A DNA stretch of 64,000 nucleotides from assembly GCA_920105625.2 (NCBI GenBank), contig OV050030.1:25390016-25454015 (forward strand), written 5' to 3'. This document shows, one piece after another, positions 46,259-57,478 of the stretch (positions are counted from its first letter, which is position 1; every line of letters begins with the position of its first letter). The DNA comes from Clusia tigrina (lineage: Eukaryota > Arthropoda > Insecta > Diptera > Clusiidae). A program made the translations under genes and the position numbers. The notes under the pieces are model-generated. The model did not search any database. It worked only from the letters and a program-made list of their open reading frames with translations, and was not told the origin of the DNA.

Positions 46259-47659
46259 ATGGGATCAGCTAAAATCCAAACAGGCTCTTATAAACTGATA
46301 CATACGATTGACATAAATGAGTACCAGGACGCAGTCGATCGACTAAATAAGACAATAATAAAACAAGTTAATAAAACCAACGCCCTTCTCCCATTCCTTC
46401 AACATGAAATATCCCAAATACAAAACCATATAGATAGGTTAAAGCCTAATAGTATAAGTAAAAGATCTTTAAATTTCATTGGAACAACATGGAAGTGGAT
46501 AGCGGGAAGTCCCGACCACGATGATTTTAAAATACTTAGTGATAAGACAAATAATATACTTAAAAATAATGAGAGACAAATGGTAATTAACAGATTAATA
46601 ATTGAAAAATTGAATAATGTTGTAAATGCTACAAATGAATTAATTATGAAAAATTTTGACAGCACAAATGTCCAAAGTACTATTAGTCTTAATATTAAAA
46701 ATTATTTAGATATATTAAAACAAGAAGTAATTAATATAGATCATGCCATAAATTGGGCAAAAATTGGATTAATAAATTCATTTATGCTTTCAAATAATGA
46801 AGTGGAGTTATTCAGACAAATGTTACAAAAAGATAACATCAGTTTTTCAAATATAGAAGAATCTTTTCAAATCGCAGATGTTTCGATAGCATCAAATAAG
46901 ACTATCATACTATATATTATAAGCATACCAACTACCAATAAAGAAACATGTGAAGAGATATTGTTAAAGCCTATTAAAAGAGGCAATGAAATTATAAAAA
47001 TCTCTTATGAAAACTATATAATTTGTAAAGATAAAATTTACGCAATTAAAAATTCTTGCAAAACTTATAAAAACCTTAAAATATGTAATTATAAAGATAT
47101 CGTAGATATAAGTAAAAGCTCCTGCATTCCACAAATATTACATAGCAAACCAGCATCCTGTACTAGAGTAAATAATCTACACATTGCTCCAATAGAAGAT
47201 ATCCAACCCGGAATTATTCTCCTCAATCAATTCAATGGCTCAATATTTGTAGATGACAACCAATTGAACCTAACAGGCTCCTATGTCATAAAATTTCGAA
47301 ATGCAACAATCACTGCCAACAACCAAATTTATGAATTTAATGAAAGCTTTTCAATAGAACCCCTACCAGCTATTCTAAGATCTTCTGTTTTACCCGGTAA
47401 ATATGAGGAAGGACTTACTATGGAACTCATCAAGGAACTTCATACGAATAACACAAGGGCAATAGAATTCTTAGAGACAAGAGGACGAATAAGCATAATA
47501 AGCGTGTCAATAATCGCATTAATTATTATCGTCGTAGTAATATTAGCAAAAATATTTGCCTCAAGGTTTGGAGGAAGAACTATAGAAATCCAACCAAAAA
47601 TACAGCAAAACATAATCCAGCCAAAACTTCTCCCATGCACTTCAAGCGCGGACGCTTGA
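46259..47659 (+). CDS. env: errantivirus env (fusion glycoprotein type)
   Basis: 466 residues from the first ATG, intact. In this family Env is an envelope glycoprotein related to baculovirus F proteins and is inserted in membranes. Seen: a furin-like basic site ending K68-R69, followed by a hydrophobic/aromatic segment (FIGTTWKWIAG) typical of errantiviral Env, many N-linked sites, a central cysteine-rich part (about residues 230-300), and a C-terminal membrane span at about 411-430 with a 36-residue tail. There is no signal peptide at this ATG. The frame stays open upstream to the splice-acceptor-like site at 46185, so the true N-terminus is probably encoded across a splice. The stop TGA at 47657-47659 lies inside an 8-bp hairpin. 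Confidence 0.92.
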   Translation: MGSAKIQTGSYKLIHTIDINEYQDAVDRLNKTIIKQVNKTNALLPFLQHEISQIQNHIDRLKPNSISKRSLNFIGTTWKWIAGSPDHDDFKILSDKTNNILKNNERQMVINRLIIEKLNNVVNATNELIMKNFDSTNVQSTISLNIKNYLDILKQEVINIDHAINWAKIGLINSFMLSNNEVELFRQMLQKDNISFSNIEESFQIADVSIASNKTIILYIISIPTTNKETCEEILLKPIKRGNEIIKISYENYIICKDKIYAIKNSCKTYKNLKICNYKDIVDISKSSCIPQILHSKPASCTRVNNLHIAPIEDIQPGIILLNQFNGSIFVDDNQLNLTGSYVIKFRNATITANNQIYEFNESFSIEPLPAILRSSVLPGKYEEGLTMELIKELHTNNTRAIEFLETRGRISIISVSIIALIIIVVVILAKIFASRFGGRTIEIQPKIQQNIIQPKLLPCTSSADA

Positions 47660-47660
47660 A
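47641..47660 (+). promoter_or_regulatory. 8-bp hairpin over the env stop
   Basis: TTCAAGCG and CGCTTGAA pair perfectly around CGGA, three bases before the polypurine tract. Could be an RNA structure in the genomic 3' end; function unknown. Confidence 0.6.
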
Positions 47661-47663
47661 TTT

Positions 47664-47674
47664 AAGAGGGGAGG
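47664..47674 (+). other. polypurine tract
   Basis: AAGAGGGGAGG directly before the 3' LTR; the RNase H-resistant primer for plus-strand DNA. Confidence 0.92.
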
Positions 47675-47996
47675 AGTTAACGATAATTAAGTTAACAATA
47701 ATTATATTTTTTTCTTGGTCTTTATTAAGTCCAACTTCAATTCAAGCTAATCAACAAAAGCTAAATTGCTGACGCTGTGTCTGCAATACTTCCTGCACGA
47801 GCCAACCGCTGCACTGCTCCAACGCTGTCGCTAACCGCTGCACTGCTTCAACGCTGCCGCTATTTGAATTTAAGTTAAGTTATCAAAAAATTGTAAGTTA
47901 GTTCTTGTTTTGAATTCAATAAATAAAGTTTAACATCAGAGTTTCTCTCTGATGTTTATTTTTTAAAAAATCAAAAAATAATGAAATAAGTTAATT
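47675..47996 (+). repeat. 3' LTR of errantivirus, 322 bp
   Basis: Same length as, and by eye identical to, the 5' LTR (40410-40731), including AATAAA and the hairpin. It supplies the transcript 3' end. Confidence 0.96.
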
Positions 47997-48000
47997 TATA
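47997..48000 (+). repeat. errantivirus target-site duplication, right (TATA)
   Basis: TATA directly after the 3' LTR, matching 40406-40409. Confidence 0.88.
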
Positions 48001-49010
48001 CAAGGGTGAAAATATGAGAATTACAAATGAAAAGAAAAAAAATATTAATAATAAAAAAATTCAAACAAGCAAGCGGAGAAAGGAAAACGAGGGGCGCACC
48101 TTTCATTGTGCGAGTGCGGCACGCGACCAAGGGCCACTGCGGCCAGTGGTGGCTGAAATCAATTAAAGGCACTTCAGAGCCAACGGGAAAAAAACCGAAA
48201 GCAACAAGAAAAAGGTCAGCGGCGTTTGTTGTGGCGTTTAATTTGTTGGGATAGGTCTGAACGAATGAAATGGGAAAAATATGTCATACTTTAAATTGGG
48301 GGCTGGCCACTTACTGCACTGAATTGCAAATTAAATATTAAAAAAGGAAAATGCAAAAATCAGTACAAATACAGAAAATCATTTGTAAATAAGTGCAGCC
48401 ATAAAAATAAGCACCGGAAACGTGGTGAACTGCTTCGAAGCTAAGCAAAACGGAAATGCTTACTTTAAACAGCGAAAAAGGGCAGCTGGGCTGGCTGCGA
48501 AAATCAAAACCGAACACGCAAAAAAAGGGCAGCAATAAAAATTTTTGCAAATTTTGCGAGGAATTTTTATTGCGTTATTTCGCTTGGTCTGCTCGCAAGT
48601 ACAAAGGCAGAAGGGACCTAATAATATGCACGCTGCGCTGCTGACGGAAAATCCTGGCTGTGCTTGCGCTTAAGTGGCAGGATACCACTACGGGACAGAT
48701 AGTCAAAAATTCAGTTTTTGCACAAAGCACAAAAATAAATAAGCCAAAAAAAAAAAAATCAAAATAAAGAAGGACATCAAATAAGTGGAGGAGGACAACC
48801 TCACTTGGCGAAAACTTGTTGCGCATTCAATGAGGCTACTTGGCTCTGCCCTGCCTGTTGTTATTTTTCCCGTTTGTTGCTGACTGAATTTGGGTGGGGC
48901 CAGCTTTAAAGCGTGATAAATTTAGGCACTTTGTTCAGTGTAAATCCTTGTAATTATTTACTTCAGCCATTTCTCTGCCGAAGTAGCAGCTCATTTTGAA
49001 TGCGGTGCAA
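48001..49010. other. non-coding stretch, no gene recognised
   Basis: A/G-rich single-copy-looking sequence with no protein motif; frames are short and on both strands. Confidence 0.4.
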
Positions 49011-51035
49011 TTTCCGGACACGTGTATGGGTAACATTTCTAAACGCACTCTTGGTTTTACTTGAGCCAACACAATCACTTTAATACTAGCAAACGAGTAC
49101 CTGACATTTGGTGGTAGAGGGCCAACAGCAATGGAATACTGAAGTTGGGGAAAATTGATATTAAATATCCTTGGGATTAAATTAAATAACATTGTAAATT
49201 GCTGATCCTTGTATCGTATACTTCTTAAGGATTCTATGTTCTCTCTGAAGATCTCCTATAGTTTTCTTATTCTTTTATTGTCATGATTGTTCATATTACT
49301 GAAGATTATTTGTGTGTGGAAGATTATTAAATTATGTACTCCAATTGAAACTCCTGCAAAGTCATGTGGATTATACCCTCAGGTTTCCCACTGACTAGAT
49401 AATGCGTTAATCAGGTGAAAGGGGAACCCATTTTTCTTGTCCAAATTGGCAAATTATTTACCTAAATTAGGGCTACTACGGATGTTTATTAGGAACATTG
49501 CTAATTAAAACAAAGCAAAACCTCTCCAAAATGAATAAAAAAAACTGCAATGGGATTAGTTTACCTTTCAGGCAACTTACACCCAATTATAATGTGAGAA
49601 ACTATCCCTTCAGGGGAAATTCAGGTAGGGTTAGGATATCTGTGTATGGCGGGACAAACGAAATCTTACATAGTTCTGTATAACAATTTTATGTTCTATA
49701 ACTATGTTTATATTTTGGACAGAAGGAGAGGATGCTGATTGAGAATAAGTCCAGTACCACCGTGAGTTGTATGGGGGTTACAAACCATTGCATCAAGTCA
49801 ATATTATTACCCATTCAACTGAGAAACTAATTGTCGTTAGAGGCAATCCCCAGCCTACACCCGTGAGTGCCCAGAGTCCAATGTCCCGTTAGGATACTAA
49901 TCACCGACCCCATACTTTGTCTATTTAGAGCCACTAGGTCCTTAGAGCGCTTGACATTTACCTCTGGCCAGGTTTGTGTAGCTATTTTGCATCCTGTAAA
50001 TTCAGACCAGCGTCTGCCAGCTGTGCCTAAGGATATTGTCTTTACTAAGAGCTTACATGTGGCTATAGGAATACCGAATTGCGACCTATCTGGTTCAATC
50101 GGTATGGTAGTACCCTCACGGGCAAGTTCATCCGCCTTGCAGTTCCCTGGCATATCTCTGTAACCGGGAACCCAGCACAGATGCAGACGGGTGAGGTGAT
50201 AATAGCCGAATCCAGGGTGCGCAAAGCTGCTTCGACACTTTGTCGGACAGAATGCAAATATCAAGTCCAGATACCTTCTTCTTCCTTAGCCAAGATAGTG
50301 CGCCTCTATAGCCGCGACCTCTGCCTGAAAAACACTGCAGCGTTCGGGCATCCTAAAGGGCATGTTAATGTCCAAATTTTCTGAGAATACACCACCTCCC
50401 TCCCTACTCTGTAACTTGGATCCATCTGTGTAGATGTGAACCCCTTCTATATGAGGGGGGATGCCATCCTTCCATTCTTCCGTGGAGGGAATGGAGATCT
50501 CGCCCATACCATTGGAGGCATAAATTGGTGTGATGTAATCGAAAGAGTCAGGAATACTCTCAAAATGCCTTAATATAGATACATGCCCTACGATTCTGGC
50601 AACCCATTGATGCGTAACGTTTAGTCTGATAGCTGAGTTTGCAGCCACTTTTTCGCCAAAAAGCCTAACAGGCAGCAGATTAAGCATAACGTCCAATGGT
50701 GGACGTTGGAATCGTTCTAATGGCACTACTTATGAATATCTCTGCCGTTCTTTGTACCTTTGTTACTAGCCTATTGTATGTGGACTTTCTTAGGGTTGTC
50801 CACCAAGCAATAACCTCATAAGAAAGGACTGGTCGTACCACAGCTGTGTATATCCAATAGGCTACCTTAGGCTGTAACCCCCATGTCTTACATATAACTC
50901 GTTTGCAAGAGTGCAGAGCTACCTGAGCCTTCCTAATGCGATCGCTTATATTAGCCTTCCAGTTCAGCTTCCTATCTAGGATCATGCCCAGATATTTAGG
51001 CTTCTCGACAAGGTCAATATCTACACCCATTAGTT
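49011..51035 (-). mobile_element. 2-kb repeated block with degenerate LINE, copy 2
   Basis: Near-identical to 34885-36909, starting at the same point (TTTCCGGACACGTGTATGG). The LINE frame is the same, with the same frameshifts and the same stop after GIASNDN. In this copy the LINE reading extends a little further upstream on the minus strand, to about 51110 (VNPTKTKLVLFTRK, C-terminal RT region). Copy 1 breaks at 36909. Orientation is the same in both copies. Confidence 0.9.
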
Positions 51036-52239
51036 TTGGAGCAATAAATTGAGGAATTTTATACTTCCTAGTGAAGAGCACCAGCTTAGTCTTGGTCGGA
51101 TTAACCCCCGAGGGTGGCTGAAGCTGGACCAAAATTTTGTGGAAGTATACACTACAAACACTTTGTATGTAAGTTCTGGTAATGCTCGTAATATCCGTAG
51201 TAGGCTTGGTTGGTATGAACAAATGGGCATGTTCTTGAACTGTGACACTCCTTGACATTACATCTAAGTTGGATCATACACTATATTTTCAGCTATTTGA
51301 AATACTTACGCAATTCTTCAAAAAAAAAAGAAGAAGCCCATTTTTTTAAAAGAGTAAAATTATAGTAATATATACGAGTAGATGTAGGGGATTACTAATA
51401 TTCGGTATAAATATATTCGCTATAAATATAATATGCTTGCGCCATTTCGTACTTCATGGCTTGACAGTATTAACTTCACGCAGAGGAGGAAGGATAGAGA
51501 AAAACCTTTCAAAATATTTAAGTAGTTCTCCTCACTCTTCTTATCAATAATATGAAATCATGCTTCGACCAAATTTCACAAAAATTCAATTTAACAAAAA
51601 CTCTTTTGAGCATTTCGCATTAAACAACTTTTGATTTACGCATGTAGAAACCGAATTTGAGTAATAATGCTATTCTTGCGAAAAGCAGTTTATGCAAATT
51701 GATAAAATCACTGGATCTGGCAAATATTATTTTTATGGTTACTGTTTGTCCTGTATAAATGGACCATACCACTCAAATAGTTTCTCAGCTCATCTTGCAA
51801 CTCATGATCCGCTTTCGTTAATTTTCGATGATTCTTACTCAAAATTCGTTAAGCTTCTAACGTATATTTGAAAGAACTTAGAGGTTTTCCTTCCACAATT
51901 ATTGGAATATTTATGAATAACCTACCAATGAATGTTTCCGAGGCAGAGTTCAGTGTTATTTTTTTTTTAAAGAAATGTGTGGACACATCTATTTCAAAAA
52001 GTCTAAATGAGTACAGATGAAATTGCAATATGAGTCAAACACGTCCGCAACATAAGTCTACATACTCTACAATCAGAGTACATAAGTAAAATAGAGATTA
52101 TGTTCGGTTAGGTTAAACTGACTGGCCGTGAAGGCCTGCAAGGTTCTTTGTGGTGCCAGATGGATATCCGTTTAAGAGCTCTAGTATAAATCGTTAAATA
52201 GAGAGACGCTCTTAGCAAATCTTAAGAGAGTCAAACTGT
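51036..52239. other. AT-rich non-coding stretch
   Basis: Up to 51110 it belongs to the adjacent LINE. 51110-51258 is open on the minus strand but unrecognised. The remainder is AT-rich with nothing seen. Confidence 0.4.
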
Positions 52240-53770
52240 CCCTAATTGTGCGACCTATTCTAGTCCTTCAAACCAAGGGGCTCCCAGATGTGTTAGGCAC
52301 GTTTTCGATATTGCGGAGCAAAGGCATAGTAGATGCTCCAAAGTTTCCCTTGTGTCCTGATCCCCACATTTCCTGCTTTCATCGTTGATTGTGAGCCATA
52401 TCCTTTTAGCTTGTACCGCCGTTAGACAATGACCTATTAATATTCCTACTACCGTTCTGCAATCCTTCCTCGGAAATTCCAGTATTGATTGGGTCTGAGT
52501 GCCGTACGGTTTGGGTTGCAATTTTACCTGTGGTAGCACTCCACCTGTCTTCCACCTTTCTTCCATCTTTCCACCACCTTTCTCCTCATGTCATCTTTAA
52601 TACTGCTATTGATCATTTGTAGAAGCATCAGTACCTTACTTACTTGCTTTTTTTTTAGTAAGAGTCCGCTTTAAGCAAGGGCATCCGCACTCTCGTTTCC
52701 TTCTATGTTCTTCTGTCTACAGTAGATATGTAGCTGCCGGTTGGTGACCAATCTATGCATTGCTTTCTTGCATTGCAGAACATTTCTGGAAGATGCACAG
52801 CATGCAGTTATAGCTTTGATCGCAGCCTGGCTAACTGTGTAGAAGTTTATTGTAGAGTTCGTAGTTTGTGCTATGCAGGCGAACTCTGCGGCTCTCCATG
52901 CTGCAAAAACTTCCGCTTGAAAAATGCTGCAGTAGTTAGATAGTCTGAAAGGCTGATATCTAGTTCGGGGCAGTAGACATCTGCCTCAATACTGTCTTCC
53001 ATTTTGAGCCGCCCGTGAACAGCTTGAAAGTTTTGCATTTAGCATTCATGCCTCTACTCTATCCCTTCTTCTCAATAGTTGTCTTTATTTGTTTTCGCAG
53101 GCTGAGACTAGGAGTCACATTGTCCGAGTTGACCGAGAGACTTCAACCTACAGAGCTGTGATCGAAGGAGCGGATAAAGAATCTTTTAGTGGCCGCAGAT
53201 TTTGCCGGAAAGCTTTCCACCAAGAGGTCGATTGGGTGTAGATAGAGAATATTGTTAAGGATAACCGTTGGTGTAGTCCTTAAGGCCCTCGTCACACTCA
53301 GTGCCGGAAGAGTCTGGACTCTTTCCATAGGTCTGCAATAGGTTTTGTTCCTAACAGCAGTCCACCACAACAAAATTCCGTATCATGCAAGAGTATAGAG
53401 CGTTCGCAGGTTTCTTTACTAATTCCTCCACATTGAGCTTTCATTACAGCTTACTCTACTATTACCCCTAAGTAATTGGTGTGGCTGTTTAGAGTGAGTA
53501 CCCTGCTGTTCAGTTTTGGTAGTCTCCACGTCGGGATCTTGTGTCTTCTGATGAAAAGTATCAAGTCCGCTTTTTCCGAGTTGACGCTTGTGTCGCCCAT
53601 CTGTATATGATCTTTAGGGTGTCGGTCATTAGATCACTGAGAGTCGACAAGCATTTCTCCGTTATATCTATGGTTTCGGAGCTTTACCGTCAAACTTGTT
53701 CCAAATTTTGTTGACAATGAGCGACCAAAGGAGTGGAGATAGAACTCCTTACATTTAAAGAAAATAGTAA
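52240..53770 (-). mobile_element. RNase H-type LINE, RT end to C-terminus, degenerate
   Basis: Minus-strand order: SPLLWSLIVNKIWNKFD near 53720 (RT), SEKADLILFIRRHKIP near 53560, LNSHTNYLGVIVE near 53480, LWWTAVRNKTY near 53370. Then FQAEVFAAWRAAEFA near 52925, SQAAIKAITACCAS near 52835, GNESADALA near 52690 (RNase H), and the C-terminal C...HLLCLC region near 52350. The YADD box and the WVPGH box are missing or broken. A different family from the repeated 2-kb block. Confidence 0.85.
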
Positions 53771-54410
53771 TAAAGTTACAAGGTATTTATCTGCGAATGT
53801 GATAGCCCTCCCTTGGTCAAATATTGAGTAGTTTTGACATTTATTAAGTTGCCCTCAATATAGAAGCTTCTCTAAATTCCTCCAGAACTATATTGCTGGT
53901 ACAGCAGTAGCTTCGTTTCGGTCTCTTGATGGCTACGTTTCGCAAGCACTGGTTCCCATTGACATCGGGAGATGTGAGTTCATGTAACAGACTCCAATTA
54001 GGCAAATTCAATTACGGGAAATGTCTCGCTGATAAGGTTGATAGTGAAATATTGTGTTCCACGAAATTACTTTATTTATCACATTCGCTACGAGTGTTTG
54101 TATAAAGAGGCAAAACCAAATTGAATTACATTATTTTTATTTGATGCCTTTGCGCAGCGGATGCATTGTACAATTTATTTGCTAAGCTTAAACTTATATA
54201 ACCATTCTTTCTATATAAAATGCAAGCCCATAGTAGGTATTTCCATTTAAGAATGTATGTACATATATACTCAATATATGATGAAGCTACTTTGTGCAGC
54301 TCCAGCATTGGTTGCCTAAAGAAAAATTCTCTAGGATACACAAAACTCTGCAATATACCAAACAGCAAAAGGGATTTCAATAAAGCATTTGCTACACTTG
54401 AGCACACATA

Positions 54411-54483
54411 CCCCCAACCCCAACCCCCACATCCACACCCACACCCACACCCAGACCCATACCCACATCCACATAAAGACCCA
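54411..54483. repeat. CCCACA/CCCCAA-rich minisatellite (G-quadruplex-capable minus strand)
   Basis: CCCCCAACCCCAACCCCCAC then CCACACCCA-type units. The minus strand has many GGG runs separated by 2-4 bases, meeting the usual G-quadruplex pattern, including a telomere-like GGGGTTGGGG. Confidence 0.92.
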
Positions 54484-55774
54484 CTCTGACTTCCAGTTCC
54501 AGTCTCATTGAAACTTCAACTCTTGCTCCCTCTGCTACTAACAACACACCCATTCCTAGTTCTACTCCTACTCCCTCCCACTCCGACTCTTTCTCATATC
54601 GCACTCGTCGTCGTACATCAGCAGAACTGCTTAAAAATTCAATTCAATTCCTTCGATACTTTTTATTTGTATCCATCCATTCAAATGTCATTTTTTATTT
54701 CACATTCACATTCTCGCACATATTTTCCTCTCGTCTTGTCGCATTGGCATCACGATTTTCCCGCACAACCAATGAGAAGCGTTCAAGCTGTCTGGTTTTT
54801 CCTTCCATACCCGTGTGTGGATGTGTTGCGCCAAGTAGGAGCGTAAAACTTCGTATGGCAAAAATGGTTCAAATCAATTGGGTTGCGTATTTTTCTTTTT
54901 ATTTTCCATTTTCCCTGTTCTTTTTATTTTCTTCTATTTTATGCTTTGTCATGTCTTTGGAGACAAAACGCGGGGGCGTACAGCAGCAAATCCAGTTGAT
55001 ACTTTGCAATATCCTTGATGAATTCAATTTGCTGCTTCCTTCTCCGCGTTCTGAATTTCAATTGTTTTATTTTCAATTGGAAACTTCTGCGAACAGTTTC
55101 CACATTTTATTGGGGTTTTTTTTTGTTGTATTCTTTTTTGCATTCTCTGTCAGTGAAATGGGAGTGGCAGCACATTTTTATTTGACTGCTTTGCTGCAAC
55201 TGAATACTTTCTTTCTTTATTTTTAATTAAAATTTGTATTCGTTATAAACTTTTCCAGTTGCGACAGATGTGGCATATTTAAACAACGCAATTTTGTATT
55301 TAGCAGATGACTTCCTACAAAAATGTCCTAACAAATGAAATGCCTGAAACTAGCAGTTTACAACTCGAAGCTTCATCTGTGTATACTGAATAGTCTCCCA
55401 CTATCTAAAGACAGTGCTTCCAACCACAATCGGTTACTCTTGCTAGGTACTAAGAGAATCTCATACTATACAATTGTGCTTAAAGACTGTTCGAATTTTA
55501 AAGTTTCGCTCTCCAATGGTTTACTAAAAATTTTATGATTATTATCATTACAAAACTGGTCGAGGTAAAACAGTATCTTTAACTGACATAATTCCACTCC
55601 CGAAAATAATGTCTTATAATGAAATACCCCTTTCAATCGTTTGATTCCAATTTACATACAACAAATTTAACTTATTTCTATCATTGGAAACAAAAATGCT
55701 CCCGTTCAACAATCCCCAACTACTTGGAGAAACTGTTATGAAAAATTATTGAAGAGACCATGTAGATATTTATA

Positions 55775-55832
55775 TAATAATTTTAATAATAATTTTAATA
55801 ATAATTTTTATAATAATTTTTATAATAATTTA
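55775..55832. repeat. ATAATTTTA/ATAATTTTT repeat
   Basis: Five or so units of 12-13 bp in AT-only sequence. Confidence 0.85.
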
Positions 55833-56079
55833 GTTGTAGTACTTTGCCCCATGGCCGACACTGCGACCTAAAAGATTTTTTGTGTCATTCTATATTTTAT
55901 CATTAGTCATCCACGTGATCCCAACTGTCCGATCTACTATACCCTATTGGTTTAGTACCGGCATTTTTCAATAATACCATAGCATTTCGACCATTTGGTG
56001 ATGACAAGCATCCCAGTTTAAGTCGTCAGGTCCTCTTCTACCTATATGTTCCTTCTCTAAAGAAAGGAAGTAGTTGAAA

Positions 56080-56970
56080 GTCATGTTCTTTCATTATCTT
56101 TTCCGCTGAATTTGAGAATGTCCATAACAGGAGCATACTTTATTTCTTCCAGCTGGTCGAAGTGGAATTTGTTCATTCGAGTCTTTGCCAACGTAATCCA
56201 GTTGCATAGTATGTGCTCTATGGTTTCCTCTTCTTCTAGACATAGCCAGCACTCCGTATCATCAAGAATGTGGATTTCAGTCAGGTGATATTTCAGGTAG
56301 AAATGGATTGAGAGAAAACCTACTATTTTCCTTCTGCCTGCTTTGCACGTATTGCACAGTTCTCTATTGTAGGTGAATGGACTTACCAGTCTTTTGGCTT
56401 GGCGAAGACCCTCTATCGCTTCTCAGTGTGACATTCTGAGACTATGTTCTCAGTTATCTACCCTAAATTTAGCCTCCGCACAGTTGATAACACAGTATAG
56501 CTAGTTGATACCTATGAGGCTTGATGCGGAACCGTCCCTAGCCAGTTCGTCAGCAATTTCGTTGCCTTCGATCCTTGAGTGACTCGGAACCCATCAAATT
56601 GCAACCTTATTTCTTACACTTAATTGCAGGTTATTGAATCATTCTTCCACTAGTTTAGATTCTAAAGAATATAAAGTTGTAATGCAGCTTGACTGTCTCA
56701 ATAGATAGCTATGTGTGCACCCTTGATACTTCTTTTCAGATTTATCCTTACGCAGTTTGAAATTGCTTGAATTTCAGCTTGGAGGACGCTATGCCACCTG
56801 CCCATCGGTTCTGAGATATTGGTATTGGGTCCATGGACCCCTGCTCTGGCTCCGGTGTTTGTTTTTTACCCGTCAGTGAACTATTTTAGACTTCTAGGGT
56901 CTACCCAAGGTCTTCCAATTCCCATTCATCACGGTCTGAGAAAATTATCTCAAAATTGCGATCAAAATGT
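56080..56970 (-). mobile_element. RNase H-type LINE, 3' part, degenerate
   Basis: Minus-strand residues: GRWHSVLQAEIQAISNCVRI near 56800, IKGAHIAIY, DSQAALQL near 56690, VAIWWVPSHSRIEGNEIADE near 56600, then CWLCLEEEETIEHILCNW near 56240. RNase H and the C-terminal motif are both clear, with several stops. It is cut near 56970 by the BEL/Pao LTR. Confidence 0.87.
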
Positions 56971-56984
56971 CGTTTTGGGATCAT

Positions 56985-57241
56985 TGTATCAAATGCAACC
57001 ATGCGTTTGAGTTTCCGCACATAGCGAAAATAGGTTCAGCGAGTATTTGAAAGTTTAGTTCGTTTCTGACGATGGAACTGTGCTGTTGTGCCAATGGAGC
57101 AGTGCGAGAGATCGCAAGGAGCAGTGCGGTGGTGATGTGCAGTGCACACATATGTATAATATACATACTTATATTTTAAGTGCATATGGGCCGGAATCCA
57201 TGTGCAGGGAGCTGAGCCAGGAGAGCGGTGCAGAGCAGGAG

Positions 57242-57280
<39 letters not shown>

Positions 57281-57478
57281 AAGAGCAAGTATGAGCGGTG
57301 CCACAGGTATTCCTAGAGCCAATTTCTGTAAACATACATTCGCTGAATATATGTCTTTCTATATATTTATATACATGTATATCTGTATGTGCTAGTAATG
57401 TTTTGTTTCCAATTATATTTTGTACACATGCATCCCATACATGCCGACTTATTGTTGAGCTACATATGTATGTGCATA
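56985..57478 (+). repeat. 5' LTR of BEL/Pao element (at least 494 bp)
   Basis: Begins TGTATCAAATGCAACC. It matches 63507-64000 base for base by eye, including a (TA)17 run at 57244-57277. The LTR goes on past 57478, but the partner copy is cut, so its end is not known. A TGGCAGGGTA at 57941 is a weak candidate for the primer site. Confidence 0.93.

Larger units (their letters stand above)
40410..47996 (+). mobile_element. complete errantivirus (gypsy-group endogenous retrovirus)
   Basis: A 7587-bp element: LTR, primer site, A-rich leader with a direct repeat, gag, pol, env, polypurine tract, LTR. Errantiviruses are insect LTR retrotransposons with an env gene. They replicate through virus-like particles, and some can pass between cells. 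Here the two 322-bp LTRs look identical, the 4-bp target duplication is intact, and none of the three frames has a stop or shift. Insertion was therefore recent and the copy may be functional. LTR ends AGTTA...AATT and env of the baculovirus-F-like type place it near gypsy; medfly yoyo is a possible relative, a guess from layout only. Confidence 0.96.
53771..56079. other. non-coding stretch with C-rich minisatellite and AT repeats
   Basis: No gene recognised. Holds a CCCACA-rich repeat (54411-54483) and ATAATTTTA repeats (55775-55832). The frame at 54744-55226 is T-rich (Phe/Leu/Ser) and motif-free. Confidence 0.4.

Noticed and set aside
54744..55226. 160-codon Phe/Leu-rich frame
   Set aside because: T-rich DNA gives hydrophobic chance frames; no predicted family or topology.
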